DNA of 64,000 nucleotides from contig JANJXJ010000122.1 of assembly GCA_024709105.1 (NCBI GenBank), positions 1 to 64,000 of the forward strand, in the 5' to 3' direction. The stretch's first letter is position 1. Each line of letters starts with the position of its first letter. A program made the translations under genes and the position numbers. Shown piece by piece: positions 8,309-16,755 of this stretch. Source of the DNA: Lentimicrobium sp. (GTDB taxonomy: Bacteria; Bacteroidota; Bacteroidia; Bacteroidales; Lentimicrobiaceae). The notes under the pieces are model-generated. The model ran no database searches and was not told the origin of the DNA. It was given only the letters and a program-made list of their open reading frames with translations.

Positions 8309-9481
8309 ATGAGCAAATATTTTTCACTTTCTGTTCAATTCTCTTTCCTGGCCTTGTTTCTGCTTTCATTTGCTTCTGTGAGCGCCCAGTTTAACGTAGT
8401 TCCATTCTCTAAAGGACAAATAGCCCCTGAAACCGATGGTGTTTTTTATTTTTTACCCCGCAATACAGTTGTTGTTGAAATAGAGGTAATCAAGACTGAA
8501 ACTTTTAAAGGGCCTTATGCTGATTATGCAGGTAAATATCTGGGTTTAACCAAAGTCAATAACGAAAATTCTACCAAATATAGCCTTGGTCAGGTGAATA
8601 CAAGGCTGCAGGCTGAGCCCGACCCTGCGCAACTGTACTTTATTTCACTTGATCCAAAAGCGGCAAAAGGTAAATCTCTTTCAATCAGCCTGACCAACCA
8701 TGGAATAATCAGTGGGTTTGCTATGAAAAACCTTGCAGGTGACGAAAGTCCGATGTTACACACTGAAAAAGGAAACTATGGCACTTTGCTATTCAAGGAT
8801 TTGTATCAGCCCAGTCTCACAGAAAAAATTGATACAATAATCAGAAAGATTAGTATTGATACCACAACAATTGAAGAAAGGATTGTTAAAAGAAGTATAA
8901 CCGAAAAGTCTGCTGATCAGACTGCAAAGGAAATTGCTGATGCCATCAGGAAGATAGATGAAAATATTTTTAATCTTACAACAGGCTATCAGGAAGTTAA
9001 TTACTCCAAAGAAAGCCTTCAGTTTATGATTTCGGAGCTGAGGAAGACTCAAAATGAATATCTGGCTCTTTTTATCGGTAAACAAAGAGTATCGTCAGTT
9101 GTACATACATTTTATATTACACCGCAGGGCAGTGATGAATTGCTGGAGAGCCTGTGCAAGTTTTCAACTGCTTCGGGCATATTGCCTAAAAATGCAGGAA
9201 CTGGCGAAAATATAAACCTGACTCTCTCCAAAATTGAAGATAATTCTGCCCTTACTGCATTTGTGAAGCAACGTGAACAACCACAGAAGAAAAGCAGAGG
9301 TTTATATTACCGTATTCCTCAGCAGGTTAAGGTTAATGTCTCTGCCGGAGTTAACATTCTGTTGCAGAAAAATGAACTTATTCCCCAGTTTGGTGAAGTA
9401 ACATATTTACCTGCCGGAAACTTCGATCATGTTGTATTTAGCCCAACGACTGGTTCAGTACTCTCCATTTCAATTAAATAG
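8309..9481 (+). CDS. Exported protein, DUF4831-like, Bacteroidota-specific
   Basis: A 390-residue protein with a clear signal peptide (about residues 8-27, ending SVSAQ). The core segment FLPRNTVVVEIEVIKTETFKGPYADYAGKYLGL near residue 46 resembles the DUF4831 family of Bacteroidota. Its role is unknown. A middle region of charged helices (about residues 180-255) separates an N-terminal and a C-terminal beta-rich part; the C-terminal YYRIPQQVKVNVSAG is repeated in style in that family. The ATG at 8309 gives a good signal peptide, while an upstream TTG overlaps the promoter. It is 16 bases ahead of the Yip1-like gene, and the two likely form an operon. Confidence 0.62.
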   Translation: MSKYFSLSVQFSFLALFLLSFASVSAQFNVVPFSKGQIAPETDGVFYFLPRNTVVVEIEVIKTETFKGPYADYAGKYLGLTKVNNENSTKYSLGQVNTRLQAEPDPAQLYFISLDPKAAKGKSLSISLTNHGIISGFAMKNLAGDESPMLHTEKGNYGTLLFKDLYQPSLTEKIDTIIRKISIDTTTIEERIVKRSITEKSADQTAKEIADAIRKIDENIFNLTTGYQEVNYSKESLQFMISELRKTQNEYLALFIGKQRVSSVVHTFYITPQGSDELLESLCKFSTASGILPKNAGTGENINLTLSKIEDNSALTAFVKQREQPQKKSRGLYYRIPQQVKVNVSAGVNILLQKNELIPQFGEVTYLPAGNFDHVVFSPTTGSVLSISIK

Positions 9482-9497
9482 AAACAAATCACCTGAA

Positions 9498-10097
9498 ATG
9501 TCTTCTGCTTCAACTGATTTCGGACAGCGATTAAAAAACCTGTTGCTTTTCCCATCCTATGAGTGGAAAGTTATTTCACTCGAAAAGGCATCTCTGGCAG
9601 AAGATTTTAAAAGGTTTGGCCTTAGATTGATTTTTCCGGGAGCAATTTCCATGTTTATTGGAAGTTTTCTATTCATCAGAAACGAGGTGGATATTGATGC
9701 GTATCGTTTCTCTTATCCATTGGTTCAGGCACTATTTTACCTGGTTTTTCAAACTGTTTTTCTCATTCTTTCCGCTTTTTTTGTTAACAAGCTGGCTAAT
9801 CGTTTTTCATCAGTTTCTGATGCCAGACAGAGCGGACGACTGGTTCTGTTTTCGGTTGCGCCATTGTTGCTGGTTTTTATAATTTTCAACCTGCATAAAA
9901 TGTTTTTTCTTTCTTTGATTCCGGGATTATATAGCTACTTCCTTTTATACAAAGGCTTGCCGCTGTTGCTCAAAACACCTGATAATAAAAGAATTGCATT
10001 TGTATTTTTAATCTTTATTGTTCAGGCTGGTATTTATTGGGCATTGGCTCTTGCTTTTTCCTTGCTTAGTGGATACATGTTTTCAATTGCAAAATAG
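9498..10097 (+). CDS. Yip1-like integral membrane protein
   Basis: A 199-residue protein with about five transmembrane helices. The early motif LLFPSYEWKVISLEKASLA, before the first helix, is typical of bacterial YIP1-domain proteins (the xP..eWxxI pattern). Its role is unknown. The ATG at 9498 is chosen because the upstream extension lies in the end of the preceding gene and does not match the family. It is 16 bases after that gene. No terminator is obvious in the 124 bases that follow, apart from a short hairpin TTAGCA-TT-TGCTAA at 10119-10132. Confidence 0.65.
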   Translation: MSSASTDFGQRLKNLLLFPSYEWKVISLEKASLAEDFKRFGLRLIFPGAISMFIGSFLFIRNEVDIDAYRFSYPLVQALFYLVFQTVFLILSAFFVNKLANRFSSVSDARQSGRLVLFSVAPLLLVFIIFNLHKMFFLSLIPGLYSYFLLYKGLPLLLKTPDNKRIAFVFLIFIVQAGIYWALALAFSLLSGYMFSIAK

Positions 10098-10221
10098 AGT
10101 ATCTCACAGTTTTATACATTAGCATTTGCTAAGCAAAATACTGAGTAAGCTACTGATAGTTCCCTTATGGAAACAGCCAGATTCAGTGCATCTTCATTTC
10201 AAACCTGATATTCTGACACAA

Positions 10222-11046
10222 TTAAGTTGTTTTGAGCCACGCCTGGCGTATGGTAACCAAATTTGTAAGAACTTTTTCGAGCATGTCCAGATGAAGCATA
10301 TTGGCTCCATCTGATTTGGCAGAAGCCGGGTCAGGGTGTGTTTCAAGGAAAATTCCGTCGCAACCCGAAGCTATTCCAGCTTTACCAATGGTTTCAATCA
10401 ACGCCGGCCTCCCTCCGCTAACCCCGCCTGGCTGATTGGGTTGTTGCAATGAATGTGTTATATCAAGAATTACAGGTACCTGAAATTCCTGCATTGCCGG
10501 TATTCCTCTCATATCTACAATTAAATCCTGGTATCCGAACATAGTTCCCCTGTCGGTGAGCATAATTTTTTCGCTTCCGGCTTCCCGCACTTTTTCAACA
10601 GCAAATCTCATAGATTCAGGAGAAAGGAACTGACCTTTTTTAATATTTACCCATTTTCCGGTTCTTGCTGCGGCTTCAAGTAAGTCGGTTTGCCGGCAAA
10701 GAAACGCCGGAATCTGCAATACATCAACATATTCTGCAGCCATTTCAGCCTCAGCAGCAGAGTGTATATCGGTAACTACTGGTATTTTCAGGGTTTCTTT
10801 TACCGCAACAATCGCTTTAAGAGCTTTCTGATCTCCTATTCCGGCAAATGAACTGGCTTTAGAACGATTTGCTTTGCGATAGGAAGCTTTAAAAATATAA
10901 GGAATCCCGAGTTTTCGGGTAATTTCATGAATTTTTGATGCTATTTCCAGCGGCATTTGCTCATTTTCTACAACACATGGTCCGGCCAATAAAAAGAAGT
11001 TATTGGTGCTGAAATTTTCAAGGAGGTGTATTTCAGGGGTTTTCAT
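10222..11046 (-). CDS. kdsA: 3-deoxy-8-phosphooctulonate synthase
   Basis: Condenses phosphoenolpyruvate with arabinose 5-phosphate to KDO 8-phosphate for lipid A-core LPS. It is 274 residues, the family length. AGPCVVENEQM near residue 21, FKASYRKANRSKASSFAG near 52 (PEP and phosphate site), and TDIHSAAEAE near 92 are visible. DRGTMFGYQDLIVDMRG near 164 and FLETHPDPASAKSDGANM near 233 fit KdsA. VLQIPAFLCRQTDLL carries the Cys seen in some members. It follows rarA with a 12-base gap. With the heptose genes it shows an LPS-type envelope. Confidence 0.96.
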   Translation of the reverse strand: MKTPEIHLLENFSTNNFFLLAGPCVVENEQMPLEIASKIHEITRKLGIPYIFKASYRKANRSKASSFAGIGDQKALKAIVAVKETLKIPVVTDIHSAAEAEMAAEYVDVLQIPAFLCRQTDLLEAAARTGKWVNIKKGQFLSPESMRFAVEKVREAGSEKIMLTDRGTMFGYQDLIVDMRGIPAMQEFQVPVILDITHSLQQPNQPGGVSGGRPALIETIGKAGIASGCDGIFLETHPDPASAKSDGANMLHLDMLEKVLTNLVTIRQAWLKTT

Positions 11047-11058
11047 TTCAGGATTCTT

Positions 11059-12333
11059 TTAATATTTATACTTGTTTTTCCAGATGTTTTTCAGGTGATT
11101 TCTGATTTCATTTTCCCTGGTATTCTTTCCGGGATTATAAAATACTGAACCTGAGATATCTGAAGGTAAAAATTCCATTTCAGCAAAGTTGTTTTCAAAG
11201 TCATGGGCGTATTTGTAGCCTTCGCCATAACCAATGTCTTTCATAAGCCCGGTGGGCGCATTTCTTATTGCCAGAGGTACCGGCAGGTTGCCTTTCATTC
11301 TTACCATTTCCAAAGCTTTGTCAATGGCCAGATAAGATGCATTGCTTTTGGGTGAAGTGGCAAGATATACTGCACATTCCGATAAAACTATTCTGCCTTC
11401 AGGATAGCCAATCTTATGAACCGCTTCAAAGCAGGCATTGGCTAACAAAAGAGCATTCGGATTGGCAATTCCAATGTCTTCTGCTGCAAGTATCAGCATT
11501 CTGCGTGCAATAAACAGAGGGTCTTCGCCGGCATCAATCATTCGTGCAAGCCAATATACAGCAGCATTGGGGTCACTGCCGCGCATTGATTTAATAAAGG
11601 CAGAAATTACATCGTAATGCATTTCTCCCTTTTTATCGTAAATACTCAGATTCTGCTGGATAATTCGCCCCGAGATTGCATTGTCAATATTTATAATACC
11701 ATCAACGGGCTTAATTGCCGAAACAATTATTTCAATGGCATTCAATAACTTTCGTGCATCACCGCCCGAAATCCGCAAAAGTGCTTCATCTTCGTGCAGC
11801 TTAATTTTTGCACCGCTGCTAATTTCCATCTTTTCTAATGCTTTTTTGATAAGTTTTCTCAGGTCATCAGCCGAAAGATGCTTAAGAATATAAACCTGAC
11901 AGCGGGATAGGAGTGGTGAAATAACTTCAAATGAAGGGTTTTCGGTGGTGGCTCCTATCAGAGTAATGATTCCTTTCTCAACTGCACCGAGTAGCGAATC
12001 CTGCTGCGATTTGCTGAACCTGTGGATTTCATCTATGAATAAAATGGACTTCCCTTCGGCTGACTTTGCTTTCTCTATAACTTCCCTTATATCCTTTACC
12101 CCTGAATTTATAGCACTTAGGGTAAAAAACGAGGCCGATAGCTTTTGTGAGATTATATGCGCAAGCGTTGTTTTACCTACTCCGGGAGGTCCCCAGAAAA
12201 TCACAGATGGAAGATTTCCGGAATCAATCGCCAGCTTCAGAATACAGCCTTCGCCAACCAGGTGTTCCTGACCAACGTATTCTGCCAGATTGCCGGGCCT
12301 GAGTAATTCTGCCAGGGGTTTGCTGATGTCCAT
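11059..12333 (-). CDS. rarA: Replication-associated recombination protein A (AAA+ ATPase)
   Basis: AAA+ clamp-loader-like ATPase (RarA/MgsA, WRNIP1 family) that acts at stalled replication forks. It is 424 residues. PLAELLRPGNLAEYVGQEHL opens the protein. Walker A GPPGVGKTTLA is near residue 48 and Walker B LFIDEIHRF near 97. Sensor 1 is IGATTENPSFEV near 126. The C-terminal tetramerisation region contains SDPNAAVYWLARMIDAGEDP and IRNAPTGLMKDIGYG, both hallmarks. It is the first gene of an operon with kdsA, which probably reflects convenience more than function. Confidence 0.96.
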   Translation of the reverse strand: MDISKPLAELLRPGNLAEYVGQEHLVGEGCILKLAIDSGNLPSVIFWGPPGVGKTTLAHIISQKLSASFFTLSAINSGVKDIREVIEKAKSAEGKSILFIDEIHRFSKSQQDSLLGAVEKGIITLIGATTENPSFEVISPLLSRCQVYILKHLSADDLRKLIKKALEKMEISSGAKIKLHEDEALLRISGGDARKLLNAIEIIVSAIKPVDGIINIDNAISGRIIQQNLSIYDKKGEMHYDVISAFIKSMRGSDPNAAVYWLARMIDAGEDPLFIARRMLILAAEDIGIANPNALLLANACFEAVHKIGYPEGRIVLSECAVYLATSPKSNASYLAIDKALEMVRMKGNLPVPLAIRNAPTGLMKDIGYGEGYKYAHDFENNFAEMEFLPSDISGSVFYNPGKNTRENEIRNHLKNIWKNKYKY

Positions 12334-12351
12334 TTTTCTTAATTCTGGTTA

Positions 12352-12359
12352 CAAAGGTA
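12352..12359 (-). promoter_or_regulatory. -7 element TACCTTTG upstream of rarA
   Basis: On the minus strand TACCTTTG lies 18 bases before the rarA ATG. The rest of the interval 12334-12629 is very A/T-rich and holds no ORF or hairpin that I can support besides the divergent promoter at 12571-12602. Confidence 0.55.
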
Positions 12360-12570
12360 CAAATCGGATTAAAATCTCATAAATAAACTGCGTATGACTG
12401 TCTTTTTTGATCATGAGATTTGATGATTTCCGGCAAATTTTATAAAAACATGACGTTTTTTTAAGCTAATTTTAAGCCCAATTTTAATAAAAATTTATGT
12501 TGATTTTTTAAGATGCTGATAATGAGATAAATAAATGATTAAAAAAATATTAAAAAAAATCATTTTTCGC

Positions 12571-12602
12571 TTGCTTTTTAATTTCAGTTTTATGTATCTT
12601 TG
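12571..12602 (+). promoter_or_regulatory. Near-consensus promoter of the small lipoprotein gene
   Basis: TTG at 12571-12573 and TATCTTTG at 12595-12602, separated by 21 bases, match the -33/-7 pattern of Bacteroidota. The start codon is 28 bases further on. An A/T tract lies just upstream, as in strong promoters. Confidence 0.7.
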
Positions 12603-12629
12603 CCTCGTTAACATAACACTAAAAAACAC

Positions 12630-12842
12630 ATGAAAACTTTATCAATGATTTTGGTTGTTGCAGGTCTTGCAACTATGGTTTCTTGCGGTCCCAGCGCTGA
12701 ACAACTTGCTGAACAAGCTCGTCTTGATTCAATCCGTATTGCTGACTCTATCGCTCTCGTAGAAGCTGAGCAGGCTCGCATTCAGGATTCAATCAATGCT
12801 GCTATGGCTGCCGATACAACTGCTCCAGTTGTAGCTGAGTAA
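12630..12842 (+). CDS. Small helical lipoprotein
   Basis: A 70-residue lipoprotein. The signal peptide MKTLSMILVVAGLATMVSCG ends in a lipobox (MVSC), with lipidation expected at Cys19. The mature part is about 50 residues, rich in Ala, Glu, Gln and Asp, and reads as one continuous helix with a repeated unit around ARLDSIRIADSI and ARIQDSINAAM. It ends in a flexible TTAPVVAE tail. No Pfam family is recognised by eye. It stands alone between a near-consensus promoter and a strong terminator, which points to an abundant short mRNA. A role as an abundant Lpp-like envelope protein is a guess. No C-terminal Lys-Tyr-Arg of Lpp is present. Confidence 0.82.
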   Translation: MKTLSMILVVAGLATMVSCGPSAEQLAEQARLDSIRIADSIALVEAEQARIQDSINAAMAADTTAPVVAE

Positions 12843-12860
12843 TCCAAGATCGAACAGAAT

Positions 12861-12887
12861 AAAAAGGGGTTTTTAACCCCTTTTTTT
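12861..12887 (+). terminator. Intrinsic terminator of the small lipoprotein gene
   Basis: AAAAAGGGGTT pairs with AACCCCTTTTT across a 2-base loop region and runs into a T7 tract. It lies 18 bases after the stop codon. Confidence 0.9.
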
Positions 12888-13046
12888 GTATTTGTATTTT
12901 TTTGGCTTATACCTTTTATTGGATTGATATTCAATATAGTGCGTTTTTACAAATTAGTAAAGTCAGTGTTTTATCAGAATCTGTGACCACATTTTATTAA
13001 TTCGGTGCAATATAAAAAACCGACCCGCCGGCTAATAATAGTTTCT

Positions 13047-13054
13047 TACCTTTG
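13047..13054 (+). promoter_or_regulatory. -7 element TACCTTTG upstream of the DEAD-box helicase
   Basis: TACCTTTG is 26 bases before the ATG at 13081. No good -33 element is seen. Confidence 0.5.
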
Positions 13055-13080
13055 ATTTTTCAAAACATCAGTAAAACCAA

Positions 13081-14319
13081 ATGCCCAAAATGACCAATAA
13101 CACTCTTGCAGAGGATAAAACTATAAATTCGTTTCATGATTTTGGTTTCGATCCGCAAATTATCGACGGACTCGATTCGATAGGGTTTGAAACTCCAACT
13201 CCTATTCAGCAGCAGATTATTCCTCACATCCTTCAGGGTAAGGAAGTTATTGGCTGTGCTCAAACCGGAACCGGAAAAACTGCAGCTTACTTGCTTCCGG
13301 TTTTGCATCGCATATTGCAAAATCCTGTTGCAGGAGTTAATACCATTATTATTTGTCCTACCCGGGAGCTTGCCATTCAGATTGAGCAACAACTGGTTGG
13401 ATTCAGTTATTTTATGAGTATCAGTTCTATGGCGGTTTATGGTGGTACCGATGGCATTGAATGGGAACAACAAAAACGTGCTTTAGGCAAAGGTGTTGAT
13501 GTTGTGGTCGCTACTCCGGGGAAACTTATTTCCTTTTTGAATATGGATTTAATTCCGGTCCATAATCTTCAGCACTTAATTCTTGATGAAGCCGACCGGA
13601 TGCTGGATATGGGTTTTGTGGATGATATTATGAAAATCATCAGTTACCTTCCCGAATCAAAATTGTCGTTTCTTTTTTCAGCAACCATGCCGCCCCGCAT
13701 CAGAGAACTGAGCAGAAAGATTCTGAAAAATCCGGTTGAAGTTAACATTTCAGTATCAAAACCTGCTGCAGGAATTCTGCAAGTGGCATATCTGACCTAT
13801 GATAACCAAAAACAGGCAGTATTATCTCAATTGATCAAAGGCAGGGATTTGCCGAGTATACTGATTTTTGCCTCCACCAAAAGCAAAGTTAAATCCATAG
13901 CAAGGGAGTTACAGACTGCTGGTTTTCAGGTATCTGACATTCATTCAGATCTTGAACAATCAGAAAGAGAGAAAGTACTGCTTAGATTCAGGAACCGTAC
14001 TCTTCAGATACTTGTTGCAACCGATGTTTTGTCGCGTGGTATTGATATTGAGAATATTAGTCTGGTTGTTAATTATGATGTACCTCATGATGCCGAGGAT
14101 TATGTTCACAGGGTTGGCCGGACTGCCCGGGCCGAGCAAACGGGTATTGCCATCACTTTTATCAATGAAGCTGATCAGATCAAATTTTCACGTATCGAGA
14201 AACTGATTGAAAGTAACTTGCTGAAATTAAGCCCTCCTGCTGAATTTGGACCAGGACCTGAATACAATCCAAAACCTCTGAGAAGAAATAACTTTCACAA
14301 ACGTAAAAAGAAAAATTAA
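13081..14319 (+). CDS. DEAD-box ATP-dependent RNA helicase
   Basis: RNA helicase of the RhlE/CsdA type that remodels RNA using ATP. It is 412 residues. The Q motif TPTPIQQQIIP is near residue 39, motif I AQTGTGKT near 60, DEAD box (LILDEADRMLDMGF) near 165, and motif III SATMPP near 199. The second RecA domain has STKSKV, VATDVLSRGIDIE near 312 and YVHRVGRTARAEQTG near 339. The tail is short and basic (RRNNFHKRKKKN), as in RNA-binding extensions. A second ATG lies at 13090. It is followed 13 bases later by an SDR-like gene in the same direction. Confidence 0.95.
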   Translation: MPKMTNNTLAEDKTINSFHDFGFDPQIIDGLDSIGFETPTPIQQQIIPHILQGKEVIGCAQTGTGKTAAYLLPVLHRILQNPVAGVNTIIICPTRELAIQIEQQLVGFSYFMSISSMAVYGGTDGIEWEQQKRALGKGVDVVVATPGKLISFLNMDLIPVHNLQHLILDEADRMLDMGFVDDIMKIISYLPESKLSFLFSATMPPRIRELSRKILKNPVEVNISVSKPAAGILQVAYLTYDNQKQAVLSQLIKGRDLPSILIFASTKSKVKSIARELQTAGFQVSDIHSDLEQSEREKVLLRFRNRTLQILVATDVLSRGIDIENISLVVNYDVPHDAEDYVHRVGRTARAEQTGIAITFINEADQIKFSRIEKLIESNLLKLSPPAEFGPGPEYNPKPLRRNNFHKRKKKN

Positions 14320-14332
14320 GGGAGTAAATAAG

Positions 14333-15109
14333 ATGAATCTTAACATCAAGGACAATTTGTTTATTGTGCTGGGAGCATCTTCTGGTTTCGGGAAATCTGT
14401 TTCGGTTGCTTTACTGGGCGACGGCGCAAAAGTAATAGCTGTTGCCAGAAGGCAGGAACTCCTGACACAACTGAGCAATGATTACCCCGGAAAAATTGAA
14501 ACCATTCAGGCTGATGTAACTTTATCAGGATTTGATGATGTGCTTCTGAATGTTGTTGCCGGCCGCCATATTTCAGGAATTTTAATCAATGCAGGTGGGC
14601 CACCGGCATCTGGTTTCTTTGAAACATCGGAGCAGATGTGGCTGGATGCTTATCAGAACGTTTTCCTATGGAAAGTCCGCCTGCTAAACAGACTTCTGCC
14701 TCTTTTCATGAATCAAAAATACGGCAGAATCCTGTTTATTGAAAGTGTTTCTGTAAAGCAACCGGTTGAAAATCTGATTCTTAGTAATTCAATCAGAGCT
14801 GCAGTGGCCGGAATGGTCAAAACATTGGCAGCTGAAATTGCAAATACAGGCGCAACTGTTAATGTACTGGCACCGGGATACCATCAGACAGCAGCTATGG
14901 AACGTCTGTTTGCGAAACGGGCTCAGAAAGAAAATATTTCTATTGAGGCTGCAAAAGATCTGTTCAGTGCTGAAACCGGGATGGGTTTTATGGGAAACCC
15001 CGATGATTTGGCTCAACTGGCTACCTGGTTGCTTTCTCCTTCTTCGGCATTTGTAACCGGACAGGTTATCTCCATTGCAGGCAATGCAGTAAAAGGAATT
15101 ATGGGTTAA
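14333..15109 (+). CDS. Atypical short-chain dehydrogenase/reductase-like protein
   Basis: A Rossmann-fold SDR protein of 258 residues. The cofactor motif is LGASSGFGKS near residue 14. ILINAGGPP near 82 takes the place of the classical NAG. IESVSVKQP near 143 supplies the catalytic-serine region. The usual YxxxK is absent: the matching segment reads SNSIRAAVAGMVKTLAAE near 155. This looks like the BKR-like SDR subgroup that lacks a complete catalytic tetrad. Its substrate, and whether it is an active oxidoreductase, are unknown. It probably shares a transcript with the helicase gene. Confidence 0.75.
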   Translation: MNLNIKDNLFIVLGASSGFGKSVSVALLGDGAKVIAVARRQELLTQLSNDYPGKIETIQADVTLSGFDDVLLNVVAGRHISGILINAGGPPASGFFETSEQMWLDAYQNVFLWKVRLLNRLLPLFMNQKYGRILFIESVSVKQPVENLILSNSIRAAVAGMVKTLAAEIANTGATVNVLAPGYHQTAAMERLFAKRAQKENISIEAAKDLFSAETGMGFMGNPDDLAQLATWLLSPSSAFVTGQVISIAGNAVKGIMG

Positions 15110-15250
15110 TCGGAGTAGGAAATACTAAAGTAAAACTATTATTGAGTTGACTTTTTGAGAATTTGAACTGCTGATTTATAGGTTCAGTCTGGATTTCAGC
15201 TTTCTGTTTAACATCAATTATACTCAATTGGCTGATTTACATAGGGATTA

Positions 15251-15739
15251 TCAACCAAAGTTCTTTTTTATTCCATTCTGAATTCTCAGATAAACTGGTT
15301 TAAGCATAAAATATGCCATGTAAGAAACCGGAGCCATAGTAAGAATCCATAACACAATAGCAATCAGAACGTAACTTAAAGCTTCGGTTCCGGCGTGTTG
15401 CCAGTTACTGCTGAAAATTTGCGTCATAATTTCCGGAATTTCTTTCATTATCGGTTTGCCTGAAATTTTCCCAGCCAGGCTGTAATAAGGTAAAAACAGA
15501 AAGATCTGAACAGGAAACATTATATAATTTACAAACTGCAGCACTGCAAGATTTACCTTAAGTCTCGATGAAACTATAAAACAGAGTATTGTTGAGACTC
15601 CCGGAACAGGAATTGTACCCAGAAAAATTCCGACCGCTGTAGCTTGAGCTAAAAGACTGGCAGTGAGCCCTTGTTTAAGAAACGAAATTACTGCACTATG
15701 TATTTTCTTACCGCTGAATAGCTGAAAAACCTGTTTCAT
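15251..15739 (-). CDS. DUF2062-like membrane protein
   Basis: A 162-residue membrane protein with three or four hydrophobic helices. The motif ATAVGIFLGTIPVPGVSTIL near residue 33 followed by LKVNLAVLQFVNYIMFPVQI near 60 fits DUF2062, a family of unknown function. The start overlaps the rhodanese stop by 4 bases, so it is the last gene of a four-gene operon with the MFS exporter, TIP30-like and rhodanese genes. The 141 bases after the previous plus-strand gene show no clear hairpin. Confidence 0.68.
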   Translation of the reverse strand: MKQVFQLFSGKKIHSAVISFLKQGLTASLLAQATAVGIFLGTIPVPGVSTILCFIVSSRLKVNLAVLQFVNYIMFPVQIFLFLPYYSLAGKISGKPIMKEIPEIMTQIFSSNWQHAGTEALSYVLIAIVLWILTMAPVSYMAYFMLKPVYLRIQNGIKKNFG

Positions 15740-16053
15740 ACATCCATAGAAGGATCTATCTCAGTTGCATATTGATAAATGCCGCCTTCGAGTATGAACA
15801 ACTGTTTTATTTTCAGCTTATCTTTCAGGTAAATATAAACCTGTTCGCTTTTCATTCCATAAATACAATATATCACCACTTTCATATCCTTGTTTATCAG
15901 ATCAAGCTTGTAAGGCAGATCAAGCTGAGGGATTGAAACCGCACCCGGAATATGGCAAGTTTCGAATTTTTCAGCATCGCGGGTGTCAATCAATTGAAAA
16001 TCAGCACCTGAATCAATCAGGGCTTTTAATTCTGCAGGATTTATAAATTTCAT
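15736..16053 (-). CDS. Single-domain rhodanese-like protein
   Basis: A 105-residue rhodanese fold. INPAELKALIDSG starts the domain, LIDTRDAEKFETCHIPGAVSIP follows the family pattern, and the active-site loop IYCIYGMKS carries the catalytic Cys near residue 67. It may act as a sulfurtransferase or sulfide carrier; no partner is evident. It has no signal peptide, so it is cytosolic. It overlaps the next gene by 4 bases. Confidence 0.88.
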   Translation of the reverse strand: MKFINPAELKALIDSGADFQLIDTRDAEKFETCHIPGAVSIPQLDLPYKLDLINKDMKVVIYCIYGMKSEQVYIYLKDKLKIKQLFILEGGIYQYATEIDPSMDV

Positions 16054-16077
16054 TTGAGAATGCTTTAAAGTTAAGAG

Positions 16078-16755
16078 TTAATTAGTGTTTTGAGATAATT
16101 TCTCAATTTCATCAGACTCAAGCACAAACTCGCCTTTTCCTTTGAATGCGCATGATACCATTGCTTTGGCCACTGCAGCTGCATGAATAGGGCGGTATTT
16201 TCTGATTTTTCCAACCAAAACAGGAGTAAGAATAATGGCCAGCTTTTTTCCAATCTCTTCTCCAAATCTCGACTCATGTCTAATACCCAAAAGAACAGAA
16301 GGTCTCAGTATACTCAAGTTGCTGAAATTGAAAGTTCTGATGGAATTTTCCATTTGACCTTTGGTTTTCAGGTAAAAATTCCCCGATTCGGCTGACGCTC
16401 CGATAGAGGAAACAACAATAAAAGCACTCGCTTTATTGATTGAGGCTGCCTGAGCAATTCTTTCGACAAGGTCATGATCGGTTTTGTAGAATTTTTCGTT
16501 GCTGCCTGCCTTTTTTCGGGTAGTTCCGATGCAACAATAGACATGATCAGCAATAATTTTATCAGTAACCTCCTGTATACTTTCAGGGTTAAAAGTTACC
16601 TGCCTTACATTTTTTGGAAAGGTACTGATTTCTTTCCTTACAAAAACAGTTACTGAACTATAGCGGGCATCATGGGCTAATTCCTCAGTAAGGAACCTGC
16701 CAACTAACCCACTAGCGCCAAAAACTATGGCGGTTTTAGATAAAGTTTCATTCAT
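16078..16755 (-). CDS. TIP30/HTATIP2-like NAD(P)-binding protein
   Basis: An atypical SDR with a Rossmann fold, 225 residues. The cofactor motif VFGASGLVGRFL is at residues 12-23. YCCIGTTRKKAGS near 74 and FIVVSSIGASAESGNFYLKTKGQME near 113 (SS...YxxxK) match the TIP30/HTATIP2 group, which includes many bacterial proteins of unknown substrate. LRPSVLLGIR near 150 is the usual later motif. The start overlaps the MFS gene end by 8 bases. Twenty-four bases separate it from the rhodanese gene. Confidence 0.77.
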   Translation of the reverse strand: MNETLSKTAIVFGASGLVGRFLTEELAHDARYSSVTVFVRKEISTFPKNVRQVTFNPESIQEVTDKIIADHVYCCIGTTRKKAGSNEKFYKTDHDLVERIAQAASINKASAFIVVSSIGASAESGNFYLKTKGQMENSIRTFNFSNLSILRPSVLLGIRHESRFGEEIGKKLAIILTPVLVGKIRKYRPIHAAAVAKAMVSCAFKGKGEFVLESDEIEKLSQNTN

